Source: Parus major
Taxonomy: Eukaryota; Chordata; Aves; Passeriformes; Paridae
Assembly (NCBI RefSeq): GCF_001522545.3
Contig: NC_031770.1
Coordinates: 20,029,491 to 20,093,490 of the forward strand
Reading direction: 5' to 3'
Length of the DNA: 64,000 bases
Shown here one piece after another: positions 1 through 13,878 of this stretch. Position numbers and translations under genes: made by a program. The notes beneath the pieces were generated by a model. It was given only the letters and a program-made list of their open reading frames with translations, did not search any database and had not been told where the DNA came from. Positions within the stretch are counted from its first letter, which is position 1. Each line of letters begins with the position of its first letter.

Positions 1-2220
1 GTCTGGAATCTCCCACTGTGAATCCAGAAAAAGATTGATCAGTTTATTCATTGCTAATAAATGCAGTTGTCCTCTCTACCTCCCTGGCTGGTCTTACAGT
101 CCAAGGTGCAAGTAATAGGGGCAGATGTATTTTCTGGGAAGTTTTCCAAAATGATCTTTAAAAAAAAAAAGTTATTCAATAAACACTGGCTACACTAAGC
201 AGTGTCCTGTCTGTAACAAAACCTCCAGCTGCACAGGAAGATGTGTTCTGAGTACACATTAGATGAGAGGAAATAGAGTAAAAAGACTTTTTTCTGCTGG
301 AACTGTCCACATGCAACTTTTCAGCTCTTCAAAATGTAAGGAAGTGTTTTAGCTATGTATAATATTTCCCAAATTATGCAGACTTGATTTTTAATGCTTA
401 TTTACATTCCCTGAAGTTTTTAGATACAGCAGCATTTGTTGGATCTATCAAAATACCACAAGGCAAAGGAGAGCTGTTAGTGTTGTTTTAGCTAAGGAAC
501 ATATCCATCTCCCATCACTCTGAAAATTGGAGTATTTAGGTGTTTATCTTCATATCTTCCCCATGAGGCAACAAAGCGGTGTGATTTAATGTATGGGGTG
601 CTGAAGTTTCGATTCTACCTAATGTGGGACTTTATACTTAAAAGGACCTCTAGAATTGACCAGAAGGTTTTACAAATTATTTATTTTGTGTGGTTTTCTT
701 TTATTGATCTAGCTTGTGTGCTGTGGCTGTGAGTCTGGAGTCAGAATGCTGTAGTACTGCTGTTGTGTTTGCCTTTCTGGATGTCTTGTCATCAAGAGAA
801 ACAATATCTATTTTATATATGGTGTAGAACAGGCAAGCTTGGAGTTCAAATGTCATTCCTCTTGGATGCTACTTGTTTTAAAAGAAAATTATTCATGTAA
901 TATTGATCAAAATGTAGTCTACTCTGAAGAAAGTTTTGTGTTTGGCCTTGGTTTTGCTTCAAGTTTTCTGAAATAGGGTAATACACTTAAAAAGAAGTAT
1001 GTCTTGCCTGGACTATGTAATCTTTGCTAACCTCTACATGATGTGTATTCAGCTCTGTAACAATTAGAAAATAACTGTATGAGGTAAGATGTTAATATAT
1101 TAAGCATTACAAAGAGAACTTTTTTTGCAATGACATTTTTAGTATAGTGAAGTGGTCTTAAAAATATGTATTTAAAAAAAATATTTATATCTGTGCTAGT
1201 GTTTTTACAGCCAGATTCTGGCTCAGATACACAGACATTTCTCAGAGTGGAGAATCTTTCCAGTAACGATGTTTCTTAATGAGTTTGCCATGGAACACTG
1301 CTCAGGCGTCGTTTACATTTGTTCTGAGCTGAAGTGCTGAGAATGGCTGTGGTCATTCAGTGTCAGATCTCCCCATAGCTCTTCATCACAGTGAGCTCTC
1401 TTTACGGTAATGTAAAACAAATTCCACTCCACAGGATCTTGAGCAAACATTTGATAGTTAGTCAAAGGGGCAGATATTTTCATTGGTTTGTGGAGCCAAA
1501 TAAACAGGCCTTTTCCAGCATCCCAACAGAACTTTATGGAATGCATTATGACTTAATACCAAGAAAATGAATGGCATTAAAGGTCCTAAAACAATGTAAG
1601 AGGAGAGGGTAAAGAAAATGTTGTAGTTTAGATAACACATGATAATGGTGTTAAAATATATAAAAATGTGTAGTTTAAAAGAAGAGATTAACTTTTTATG
1701 TTTACTGTGAGTAAAGCAGCAATGCACTCATAATAAGCTTAAAATAGAGCAAGGTAGATTGTCTTTTTTTTCTAAAAGATTCAGGCTAGTTGAGCAAAAG
1801 AATTCATTGTTGTGAGAAAGAAACAAAAGCTCTGACACTGCAGATTTTAAAGAACAGTTGGATGAGCATTTGTCAGGAATAACCTGGGTAAAATTGATTC
1901 TGCTTTGGAGTAAGTGGATTGTTTCTGTGACCTCTAAGAATGTTTCCAAACATATATCCTATTATAAACTCAGACTAACCCAATGAAACTGAGAAAGATG
2001 TTCATTTCACCAAATAACTTTTAATAGGAAAGAGCTGCCTTTTTTTCTGATTGACAATTTTCTGTGTAGGGGGAAGGTTGCATGAGTTGAACAAGTTTTG
2101 TTTCTATTTAATTTTTCTTTAGATATTTTCTAGCATATCCTTATACAAGTAATGATTTCAGATCAGTAGAAATTACTTTTAACCACTAATTCAGAATAAT
2201 GTAATAATTTAATGTTGAAG

Positions 2221-3040
2221 AGAAATCATCTAGTCTTCCATATTAAGTTCTGCTAGACCTGTTTAGGCCTTTGCCTAAATTTTCTTTCCATATGTAGCTA
2301 CGTATGTTTCCAAATATTGTTCCAGTTTCCAGTATGACCTGTCTTTTGGTTTACTTTTCTCCCCTATATCTATACAAAATTTTATGCATATGAACTCTTG
2401 TCCATTGTCTATTGTTCTGTCACTATAGAGGCACAAAAAAGTGTGGCTTCATCTTCTTTATATCCTTTGGGGAGGTAATTGAAGAAGGCAGTCATTTCCT
2501 GCATCCTTCCATACTTAAAACTAAACAAACCCTGTTGTTTTAGCCTCCTGTTGAATGTCATGTGCTTTGGCCCCCAACTATCTTGGTGCCACTAGATTTG
2601 TTCCAGTCTGCAAGTACCTTCAGTATTTTATTTTTTTTTTAATGTCAGAGTACGCAAAACTGCACTGTAGGATTTGCATTTGCCTCTGCTGGATTTCCCA
2701 AGGTTTCTGTCAGCTCATTTCTCCAGCCTGATAAGGTGTCTCTGTGTTGTATTGTATCCACTGCAGCCCTTAATTTAATTTTATTAATTGCCTCCAAAGT
2801 TTTTGACAGCACACTCCATTCCATCACCTGGGATCCATTTTAATGAATAGAAACGTTAAACAGAATTGGTCCCAGTACCAGTTTCTTGTAAATGCTGCCC
2901 ACTGGGCTTTGTGCCACTTGTCACAAAGCTTTGAGTCCTGCTGTTTAGCCAGTTTTTTACTCACTTTTATAGTCCACCTGTGGTCCATCTATTTCTCCAG
3001 ATTGATGTCAAGGATTCCCTAATCTGTAGACACAACTTTA
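2221..3040 (-). mobile_element. Old, degenerate CR1 LINE fragment, antisense to the gene
   Basis: The order of landmarks on the + strand matches the reverse complement of an avian CR1 3' part. A tail-like 'atcatctagtc' near 2226 comes first, then the 'tgttctgtcactatagagg' block near 2412 and the 'gctggagaaatgagctg' region (on the minus strand) near 2710. The reverse-transcriptase region follows, near 2855 ('ttaaacagaattggtccc'), with 'tagccagttttttactcac' near 2946. The copy is much more diverged than the one at 5230 and has short indels, so both limits are approximate. The minus-strand frame 2645-2827 is a remnant of its ORF2, not a host gene. Confidence 0.72.
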
Positions 3041-5229
3041 CAGCAAATGCAGTTAAATTTGTTTGCCTCAGCCTTACACCGAAAAGATGGAGAGAAAGGA
3101 AGAGGAGGAGACAAGTCTCACCTTTTTGCTTAGTTTGGCTTTATGTATTCTTTGTCACTCTGCAGGCATTTTTTCCTTTCATAGCTTTTGAAGAATGAGC
3201 CTTTTTATTTCATTACATTGAACTGAATAAAGTAAACAAGATTTTCTTAGGGAGAGACTATTACAAAAGAAGTTTTTACTCCAAGCTTTTGAATACTCTG
3301 AGAGAAAGAAAGAGACCACATTTGTTTTGTGGACATGAAGAACATGCTTTTTGTCCAGGAACTTTTAATATTGCCAATCATTTTTCTGAGTTTTATATTA
3401 AATCGTACACTAAAAAGCTCTTGGAGAACTCGCATTTTGTTGTGTCCTTTCTGTCTAGGTTGTTGCCACAGGACTTGTCCTTAGAAATGCTTTTAATTTT
3501 TATGCCAACTTCTTATATTTTCTTCTCTTGTCTTCACAAAAGAATGATTTCAACCTGCATCTTCATCTTCTGTGAAAGAAAGATAAAGATCTTCTATATC
3601 ACCGTCAAGTGGCTGGCTTCAGTAAGAAAGAGAGCCATCCTTTTTTCTGCCTGAGAACTGTTTGCACAGAGATTTTAGGTAGAATTTTATCTTAGTACTT
3701 AAAATGAATTCGGAGTTTCATCTTGAAAAACACATTCCTTCCTTTCTTCCTTTTGAATCCCAAGAAGCCTAAAGATAGGGAGCGAGAGAGGAGCTGCATA
3801 TAGAGAAAAAGGAGTGATCCAGCACAACAAAGTGAACTCTGCTGCTTTATGAACAAAACAACTTAAAACATTTTTGAACATGCACAACAGGGACTTAGGC
3901 AACAAATAAGCCAAGCTGATGCTGACCTTGCCAGTGTTACAGGGGTAATATTTTCACTAAGATGAGCTGGTTTTTTAGGCACTGACATACTTTCTATCAA
4001 TATGAAGTAGCTGCTTTTTCTGTTTCTTTTTTTTTTTTTTTTTTCCAATTGTAGCCATTACAGAAAGTAAGAAGAAAAAAACAATCTCACCTTGTGTATT
4101 ATTTTTCATATTTACCTCTTGTACTTTAACAGATAAACTATGCAGCACAAGCTTTGGGCATACAAGAGCAGTATGGGGTTTTTTTCCTGCATCTTCTTGG
4201 CTGTAGTGCCAAAGTAGATTTTTGCCAGTGTTGTGCATTCTGCACTGCATGGCCAGTTTTTTCTGCTTGTGCATGGTAACTTTTAGAGAACACAGTAGTG
4301 TTATACAATGGAAATTGTAAAAGCAGGAGCTTTCCCTCATAATATCAACCTGCCAGTGGAAAGCCCCTTTTCTAGACTAGGTTGTAGTTTCATCTCTCTG
4401 TGCAAAAACCACTTACAGAACTGGGTGTTTTGATTATCACAGACACACAAAATGACTGTACATTTTAAAAGAGCAGTTCTTCCCCTTTTGTCACAACTCT
4501 ATTTGGGCTTTTGCTAATTTTGTGCAAACACGATTCACTGTTTTGGAATGTAGTAGGCATTCTCTCTGCAGGTGTTAAGCCTAAGAATTAGCAGAAGAAA
4601 CAGTTATGGAAGTGCTGTTTTGCTTCAGGCGTGACAGCTTCTGGGTTTCCTTTTGTGCTTGTGCACCGCTGAGAAAAGGCACAAAATAGAGGGACTTGTT
4701 GAGTGAGATTTAAGGAAATAAAAGTTGCTGAACATAGCAAAGAATATGAAAAAGCTGTAAGATAGAAGCTGCACAAAAGCATGATGCCTATTTAATTAAA
4801 AAAAATTAAGGAGAGAGTGGAAGGTACCAAGCAACTTCTGAAAACTTAGCATGCTAGAGATCCATGTACTCTCTGTTAAATGGAGGTTGATTTTACCTCA
4901 GATAAAGCAAATAGTACAGATCAAAGAGAATTTGAAGCATGTTTGAACATAGAAGTGAGTAGTTTAATGGATGGTCATCTTTTGGAGTGAATGTATGAAT
5001 GCTCCTGGAAATTCTCAAACTCAAATACCTGATGACGCAAAGATATAGGAAACAAAAGTGACTATTTCTAATGGTTTTCATTTGCTAGAACAATCATGGG
5101 TCTTCCATACCAGTACTTCAGTACTTTGTAAGATTTTATGAGGTTCTCATGTACTTGTATAACAAACTTATAACCCAAAGTGTCTTTTCAGAGAGGGATT
5201 TAATGAGACATAATAGCCAAAAAGAAAAA

Positions 5230-6840
5230 GATCATTTGGTCCAACTTTTTTGGCAAAAGCATAATCTAGACAAGATGGCCCAGTACTCTCCAGCTGAATC
5301 TTAAATGTCCAGAGCTGGGAAATCCACCACTTCTTGGGAACATTATTCCAACGGTTGGCTCATTGTGAAATTTTTCATCTTTTGTCCAGTTGGATTCTCC
5401 CCAGGAGTAACTTCTACCCATTACTCCTTGTCTTTTCCAGGTAAAAGATTCCTTGTAAAAAAGAGCTCTCCATCTTCCTTGCAGCCACTCTTTAAATACT
5501 GGAAAATGGTGATAAGGTCTCTATTGATCCTTCTTTTCTCAAGGCTGAATTTTCTCAGTCATTCCTTATTTGACAGGCTACCCAACCTTCTCATCATCTT
5601 TGTGGCCCTTCTCTGGACTCTCTCCAGCCTGTCCATGTCTTTTTTGCACAGCAGGGACCAAAACTGAACTCAGTATTCTGGGTGTGGCCTGGCAAGAGCT
5701 GAGTAGAGTGGAATAATGACTTCTTTATCTCTGCTGGAGATGTCCTCGTTGATGCAATCCAGCACCCTGTTGGCTTTGTTTGCCACAGCAGCACACTCTC
5801 CACTCGTATTGAGCTGCTTGTCGCCAGGATGCCCAGGTCCTTTTCCACAGAGCTGCTCCCCAGCTGGGCAGATCCCAGCCTGTGCTGCATTCCTGGTTTC
5901 TGTTTTCCCAGGTGCAAGATGTTATATTTGTCTTCATTGAACTTTATAATGTTCTTGTTAGCCCATTCTTTCAGTCTATCCATGTCTTCCTGCAGGGTGG
6001 CTCTCCCTTCCAAAGTGTCCAGTTCCACTCAGTTTGGTGCCATCATCACATCTCATCAGGGTACACTTGATCCCATCATCCAGATCACTTATGAAGGTAC
6101 TAAACAGCTTTAGGCTCAATATTGGTCTCTGAGTGACTCCTCTTATGACAGGTTGCCAGTTTGAAAAAGAGCTGAATACCACCCTCCTCTGGATGCTGCC
6201 TGACAGCCCACATCACTTGTCCAGACCATCACACATTGGGTTCTCTAGGAGTAGGCAGTGGCAAATAGTATAGAAAGCCTTTGTGAAATTGAGGTAGACA
6301 ACATCCACTGAGGAAGTTACTTTGTCATAGAATGCAGTCAGGTTTGTCATGCACGATTTGCGTTTGGTGAGTCCATGCTGACTTTTCCCAGCTGTGCTTC
6401 ATCTGACTTGTGGCAGCTCTCAGGAAAGTTCATTCTATAACTTTGCCAGGGACTAAAGTAGAAGTATTGGGTCTGTAGTTTCCTGCATCATCCTTCTCAT
6501 AAGCCCTTCTCATGCGTGGGAGCGACATTAGCCTTCCTCCAGTCTTCTGGGATTTCCCGTGATCTCCACAGCTTCTGAAAGATTGTGGAGACTGACCTCA
6601 CAGCCATGTCAACAAGCTTTTGCAACACCCCCAAGTGGATATTTTCAGGTCACATCAATTTGTAGAGACCAAGCTCCTGTAATAGTTCATATACAAATTC
6701 TCGCTTTACTGATGGTGAGCCTAAGTTGGTATCAACCTTGATTTTTGTGCTGGTGAAGATGAGAAGAGAGTGTTTCACCATTGTTGCTGACTACTTCACC
6801 TCTCCTGCTTAACAGCAGGCCAAAATTTTCCTTCTGATTC
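5230..6840 (-). mobile_element. CR1 LINE, 5'-truncated, antisense, with decayed ORF2
   Basis: This is the longest CR1 copy here. On the minus strand it reads from reverse transcriptase to the CR1 3' region. The 3' end is at about 5230 ('gatcatttggtccaac'). The minus frame 5594-6028 gives the ORF2 C-terminal part (for example 'LKEWANKNIIKFNEDKYNIL'). The frame 5976-6182 gives the palm region with 'DLDDGIKCTLMRCDDGTKLS'. In it the usual FADD catalytic box of CR1 reads RCDD, at about 6042-6052. These two frames are offset, so a frameshift separates palm and thumb regions. The 5' truncation at about 6840 is approximate. It shares subfamily-specific blocks with the copy at 50371-50992. Confidence 0.93.
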
Positions 6841-9800
6841 TACCAGAGAGTTTTCAACAAGGTTGCAGGAAAGAGACAATTACCATTTTATTCACCAGAG
6901 AGATACTTGAAATGAATGCTTTCTGGTACATGCCTGGCCCTTATTTAGATTATTTCTATAATGGTTTATTTAGTCCAATGACTTCAGACATTGTGTTGGA
7001 CTAATTCTGAGCCTTTAAATTATTTCTGCTTTTGAGATACAAATTGCTTCCCGTATTGTTTTTAAAGGATGAAGATGTAACTATTGAATTATGTATTGAC
7101 TAAAGTGTGTGAGGTGTCATGCATTGATTATGATTGCATTGTGAATTTGATCAGGAAATTTTCATAATAATAATATAAGGAAGCTTTTCACCTTCTAATT
7201 GATTTTCAGGGTGATTAAATTAAGACCTTGTCTAAGTACAACTGTCCTTATCAATTACTGGCAGAATAGAGAAATTAAAGGATTAAAAATTTACGTGTGT
7301 TAAGATTCAGTATTTAAGGTCTAAAATCAATCAGATCATAGACTGAATAATTCCATTATGACAAAACTATCATTCAGGATTAGACTGTGGTAATTTGGAG
7401 GGGAAAAAAAAGCTTTCTGCACTAGTACATATGGGAAAAATTAGTTTCCAAAATTAAGCACCTCAAGCTTAAGAAATGGAGGTAAATAAGCAGCATGAAC
7501 TTCATTCAACTGTGTTATATTTGTATGTTATGACGGCATATAACCATTTGATTAGAAACTGTCTTTCCATAGGTTCTGGGTATGGTATGGACCAGCTGTT
7601 GCCTTTTGAAAATCCTTTCTTTGTTTTGTATATGGCTTTCTGTCTGTTTTATTGTGCATATCAGTTCTTAAGTGTATGCAGATTTAATTTTTTTCCTATG
7701 CTATTTTCACTGGAGTACCAGAGTAATTTGTAGTCATTGATACGCATTTTTACAGCACTTGTGTTACTAGGTTTGTTTTATGAATAGGGACTTTGTGTAA
7801 AAAAAAAAAGAGGAATTAATGCTAATTTTGAGTTTTACATAGGTAGGACCTGAGATTTCAGAGTAGTTCATGTGTTTTAAGTAGTGTTTCTGTCAATCCC
7901 TTTTCAATTAGGAGCACTTAACACTTACACAGATCTCCACTGGGTGTTTAAATGCAAGCACTCAAGAAAATGAAGAGTGCATAACAAATGAATAACTCTG
8001 AAAAGTTTGACTTAAGTGGTTTACCTCACATTGCATAAGACTTTTGTGGAAGAGGTGGAGACAGATTCCTCCAGAGTGACATTGAACTGTGCTAGCTGTG
8101 AAACTGTCCATTCACTTTTCATACTCCCCATTCTCTTTCATTAAACATCCACAGAGCACTACATCAAAAAAGACAGGCTTCTGTGCACAAAATCCTTATT
8201 TGCTACATGAATTCAGTTTTAGTTGCTGAACATCATAAAATCCTTGAGGCAGATATCTTATGGGAAATGTATGTTTGTATAATTGTAGACTATATTGTTA
8301 CTCATCCTCTATTTGGGTTTGCATTAATTTCTTCTGTTTTGGTTTTGCATTACCTAATTTTTGTGTGTTTACTTTTATCTATCTAATGTGGCCTAAATTG
8401 TTATTCTGAATAGTAATTAAAAAAATGCCAGTGTGATAGGAGAGTCCCACACATATCCATCATTTGGAACATTACTGATAAATACAGATGTCAATGGATA
8501 GAAATCTTTAATCATAGTCTCTGATCTGGACTAATAGGGCCATTGACTGCTGCACTAGATTCACATCTCTATATGAAGGATAGAGTGAATTCTTTTCCAA
8601 TGTACTGAGTTTACAACAACATGTATTTCAACTGGATTTATAAGGAGAGTTCTTATTAGTGGTTATAGGCTCTCCTCTGTTTCTATTTTCCCTTCCCTCC
8701 CTTTTTTGATTTCTTTTGCTTTTCAGTTATTTTCCCATGGTTTTTGCACTAACTATGATTTGTTTCTTGCTTCTCCCTCTTCCACTTTCTTTTTCCCTCT
8801 TGGTTTTACCATTGTAATCTCCTTGATTGTCTTCCTTCTGTGATCTTCAAAACAAAAAATTTTAAAACTTCTTGTCTTCCTTTTTTTTTTTTCATATTGG
8901 CTGTCATAAAGTGGCAGATAATTAAGAGGACAAGAAAAAGACTCTTTCCCTTCCTTTCTACTGTTTAGTGAACCGTCAGAATTTGGTGTCCAGGACGACT
9001 TTCATGGAAGAGTCTTTTTAGCCCCTAAATTTCTAAGATGCAAAGTCTCCACACAAACATAATTTTCTTTGAGAATTTTATCATCATCCTCTAGATAAGC
9101 ATCCTGAAAAGAGCAGTTTCCTGACACTGATGAATTTAGACTTCTGGAGTTTTTTTTTTGGTTTGTTTGTTTTGCTTTTTTTTTTTACTTTGATATAACC
9201 ACTCTAAAAAATTCATATGTATGATCCATAGAAAGAAGGAATCAAAACTATTAAAAACTTTAATTTTTTTAAATTATGAAGGTGATGTAAATTAATTCTG
9301 CGAAGTAATTTGAAAAAGTTGGCATGAAGAAAATATGGTTTGAAAATATTTCTTTTTCTTATTTTTAGAAACAAAGTAAACCCAGAATTGTCCATCAACA
9401 ATCATATTTACAGAGTAATGGCAAAGTTATTGTGCAGTATAATAACTGAGAATCCAGAAAGCAACTGTGAGCATAACCAATAGAATCAAAACACAAACCT
9501 GCCAAGTAGTACCGTTCTGGTCTAAGGACCATTTAATATAGTGACAGAAATGTCATAAAATAAATTATTAGAGAATTCACAATCTTGATAGCAAATTGTT
9601 GATTTTTTTTTTTTTTTTATTAAAAGCTGTTCTAGAGAATTATATACTGGTATTTCCTGTAGAAAGATCACAAAAAGTAACTATAATCTATCTCTGTATA
9701 TACCCAAAATGAGATTTGATCTGAAGTAGTTAGATGTGTGCTTACTGACTTAAGATCTATAATACCTTAAGATTAATTGGGAGCATAAATGGAGAAGCTG

Positions 9801-9989
9801 ACAACCTGGAACTTTGACTGCTTAAAACTGCTGACCCAATTACTGCTAAGCCCTTTGCTGACATGTTAATATGTCTATTTAAACTGGTAAATCACCACCA
9901 TTTCAGTGTGTGCTAGAGTTGGTCCATCAGATGAAGGAAGATGTAAGTTTAATTTAAATAATTATTGACCTATTATGACCTCTTCATTT

Positions 9990-10150
9990 CATTTGCACTG
10001 CTCCTCTCAAGGTAACCAATTATATTTTTATAGTGTTGGATGGTAATCAATGTACAGGAGCTATCTTTATTGATTTAAGTAAGGCCTTTGATCTGGTAAT
10101 CACTAACTATTGCTATCTAGACCAGCCTTAACTATATTGGATATTAGTAC
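9990..10150 (+). mobile_element. Ancient LINE reverse-transcriptase relic (LINE-2-like)
   Basis: One plus frame from about 9997 to the stop at 10129-10131 encodes 'KVTNYIFIVLDGNQCTG' followed by 'AIFIDLSKAFDLV'. This resembles the segment of CR1/L2-clade reverse transcriptases leading into catalytic block A, where the Asp of F-x-D-L-S-K-A-F-D is a metal ligand. The match covers about 35 residues, and flanking sequence in other frames is only weakly suggestive. The wording is closer to L2-type proteins than to avian CR1, which usually reads 'LDFSKAFDTV'. I infer a very old insertion. Confidence 0.65.
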
Positions 10151-13100
10151 AGTTATTTGGCTTTAAAAGATGCAGATTTTCGAATTCTATGAAGATATTG
10201 CATCTAAAGTTAAAGAAATTTGGAAAGCCAAAAGATATAGCTTTAAAGATCTTCCTCAGAAATTGGAAATAGCTAATTTTTTATAACCCATGCAATTTTT
10301 TTTAAGTTTAGGTCATCAACCTGATTTTTTTTTTTTTTTTTGGTAAATATCAAATAGATAATCCTTTTGAAATTTAGATTTACTTAGAAAAGTCTGGAAT
10401 TTAAGTATTTTGAAAATTTTCTTCCCCAAATGTTAAATACATTTTCTGAGGAGAAGGGTTAGTTCATTGGCTGTTTATTAAATTCAGTTACAAACTTCTT
10501 CCATTTGTAGATGGAAAACAATCTGAAATTCTTTCTATTTTTTTATTATCTAATATTCATGTCAACGTATTAGGTAAAAAATAATTGAGATATTGTATCT
10601 TAATCATTGTTTGCAAGTGGTACCTGAGTATCTTCCAAGACATACTCAGCTAACTTATTCTCTTTCATTTTTTCTCATTCCTCATCTATCCCCTTCTTTT
10701 TCACCTCTTGCTTAACATTCTTCTCTACACAGGTTTACTCTTTTTTGTCTCCTCTCTTTTGTTTTAATGTATGACTTGTGAAAGCCTGACTAGGTCTGGG
10801 TTAAAACAGTCCTCAGAAAAATGTTAAATTTGTGATAATTTTTGATCTACTCCTTTAACAAGTTCCAGGGCCTTTATCCTTCTTGCAGAGGCAGTTCAGT
10901 ATTGCTCTGGTGAGCCTTGAAACTAACAGCAGTTGTTCAGAGAGGTCACCAGGATAATGAAAAGGGCACTCTTGAGGTATCTCGAACTACTTCCATGGAT
11001 GGCCATGAAGATTAATACTGGGACCTTACATTTGACCTAGTATTCTGTGGAGAGTCTGTGTAGTGAGCAGAGCAAATGGGGATGATATGCTGGTGGCAGA
11101 GAGTGTAACTAAAATTGTTGCATTCTCCATTTTTTTCTTTTTTCCCCTCTTTTTTCCCCCCCCATTTTTTGTTTTTGGTATGTAAACTTAAATACCGCAA
11201 CTTGCTCTTGCTTAAGATCACGAAGGTGAGAGTTGTGTCCAGGTGCATTTCTGAGAAGCAGTGGTACAGTCTCCTTGCTGGTCACAGGTGGGAGGAGGCA
11301 GGTTTTTGCAATCTGCTTCCTGTGCTGAAATGGCTGGAACATGGTGTTTCCAACTCTGCTCATGAAGAAGTTGATGATACTGTAGAACTGATAATTAAGC
11401 AAAGAAATGTTTTTCCCAGTCACCACATTTTGTGATTTCATTATCTGTAAATCCCGTAAAATTGTTGTTTTGAAATATTTTTTTCTCAGTTTGTGTACTG
11501 ACAAAGCACTTCATTCTTTCCTACTTGTTCTATTTTGGTTTTAGGAAGCATTCTTTCTTTGTAACTTCAAAATTCTTTTGTCAGCATTCTATATTTTTAT
11601 ATTGTTTCATATTACTAACAGTTTTAATGGTGTAAGCAGGAAGAACTACGGTTGGCTTATACCAGCATTGTTGTTCAGTCACATAAACTGTTCTTTTCTG
11701 TCTGTTGGTCAAAGGCTAAATGAGATGGTGGGCAAAGGTTGGGAATGATCAGCAGGCTTGAAAATTTTACCTTAAGTCTGATCCCATTTTAGGACTGCAG
11801 GTGTTCACAGTGATGTGACAGATATAAATGTGTAAATCTTGTACCTCTAAATTAGTAGCAATGTATTCCAATAGAGCATTTGATTTTAAAATAATGTAGG
11901 TACTAAAATAAATATAATCCCTGTCTACCAACATGGCTAAGAACTAAAAATAAAAATAAAAGTGACTGAATAGTGGAACAGCTAATTTTATGTTGGGTAA
12001 AATTATGGGGATTTTTTGTTCTCTGAGGAAAAAAAAGTTTAATTCCTTGGAACTGTGATAAAATTTGAAGTCGTAAAGGACATTTACTTGTCTTTTGTGC
12101 TGCTACTAAGGTTTGTTGTTTTTTTTTTTTCGCCTGGGGAACCTGCCAGAAAGAGGTCTCTCTCCCCATCAGGAGAATTTTTTGTCCTGCTCAACATCAT
12201 CTCTCTATGCTGTTCCACCTTCTTTGGGAGTGCTCTGCCAAAGCTAAAAGGCAATGTGAATGCTTTAAGTATTTCTTGTACAGCAATGACTTCACACTTG
12301 GTGTTTCACACAGATGTAAATCTTGTATTGGATTCTTTTAAGAAACTTTTTGTATTACATGACTATAAATGAACAAAATGCTATTTCATTCTGCCCAGTT
12401 ACGCTGTAGAGATATACCAGTATGAAACAGCATGTTCTAAACAAGCCTAACCCCATAGGTACTCCCTTGATCCCCTATTTTACTACAGGGTGTTTTTCAG
12501 ATTTCTGCAGGGGGTTCAGATAAAAGATGTCACCTGCTTTTGGTACAGCACTAAGTTATATGATAGGTATTTAATATTGATGATAAAAAAGCCAGATTGC
12601 CATGGTTCAAATTAAAAATATTGAACCAAGTCATATCCTGGATCTATATAATCTTAGGACTATACTTTCTAGTCTGAATTTCTGTCTTCTAAAAAAAGTT
12701 CAACCAGTTTTCCCAGAGTGCCAGATCATTCACCATTCCCTAATATGCATTGTAGATGGCAGGTGCCAGAGTCTTTGTCATTGTGCCCCAAGGATAAGGC
12801 ACTGTGCCCGAACATATTAGATTAGCCAATTTTATCTGTGTGAATAAAGCCAGAATTTTTATTTTCTCAAGTTTTCCAGGTAGCCAGAGTGAGGTCTGTA
12901 GTTCTTTTTTTTTCCTTTTTGTTTGACTCATGGGATATTAATAGTATGAAGTTATTTTAGATGGTTATACTATGTTGCAGTATATTTAAAACTGATCATA
13001 CAGAGTCCGCAGGAAAAAGGGGAAGCATAAGCAAAGGATAAAAGTCTCTTGGTCCATCGGGTAAATTTTCAGAACAATATATGAGCATTTAGTCACGCAA

Positions 13101-13607
13101 GTCCCATTAATGTTAATGGTCCCAAGCTTTCTTTTATTCATCACGGCACTGATTGCACTTGGTCAGCTCTTTATCAGTTTGAAATATTGACAGTAGGAGG
13201 AGGCGTTCCCTTAGCCAGGCCTGACTGTTGCAGTGCTCTTTTAACTTACTCATCCTGCAAATGCTCCTATAAATGGATTTATTTCAGCAGATCCAAAATA
13301 CATCAACCGGATCACCTTACCCTGGTGTTAGCCCCTTTGCATTGGCTTCAATTTGCAAGAGCATTGATTTTAAGCATTGATCATTACTTATGTAGTACTC
13401 TGTGGTTTTGCACCATCCTATTTATTAAACTAACCTGTTACATGTGCAGCTGTTAAAGTCCTATCTTTGTCTTGCTAAGAAGTGATTATTTGCTCTCTCT
13501 GATTATGATTTAGATTATAAAACAAGGCTATTCCCTGAAAAGTGTGTTGGCTGCACTGACTCAAGATTTCTGCATCTTCTGCTATGCAGCTCTACTTTTT
13601 CTTAGTG

Positions 13608-13878
13608 GTGTATATAGGACAAAGGGTAATGTTTTTTATCTAAAAGAGGGTAGATTTAGATTACTTGTAAGGAAGTTGTTTACAGTGAGGCTGGTGAAAC
13701 AGTGGCACAGATTGCCCAGAGACGCTGTGGATGCCCTGTGTCTGGAAATATTGAGGGTCAGTTTGGATGTGGCTTTGGGCAACCTGATCTAGTTGAAGAT
13801 GTCCCTGCTTATTGCAGGCAGGGTTTAACAAGGTGACCTTAAAAGGTCCCTTCCAACCCAAGCCATTATAAGATTCAA
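13608..13878 (+). mobile_element. CR1 LINE 3' fragment, sense
   Basis: Typical CR1 3' landmarks occur in order: 'ggacaaagggtaatg', a degenerate 'agagggtagatttagatta', 'gtggcacagattgcccag', 'ctgcttattgcaggcaggg' and finally 'ggtcccttccaaccca' with a decayed terminal repeat. It is strongly 5' truncated. It lies in the gene's orientation and has no polyA tail, as expected for CR1. Any ORFs across it (13544-13792) are shadows. Confidence 0.92.

Noticed and set aside
5594..6028. 144-codon minus-strand frame that looks like a real protein
   Set aside because: It is the C-terminal part of CR1 ORF2 inside a truncated retrotransposon, not a host gene.
11109..11504. Overlapping open frames on both strands near a C/T-rich patch in intron 21
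   Set aside because: Both strands are open because of composition; no conserved motif is present.
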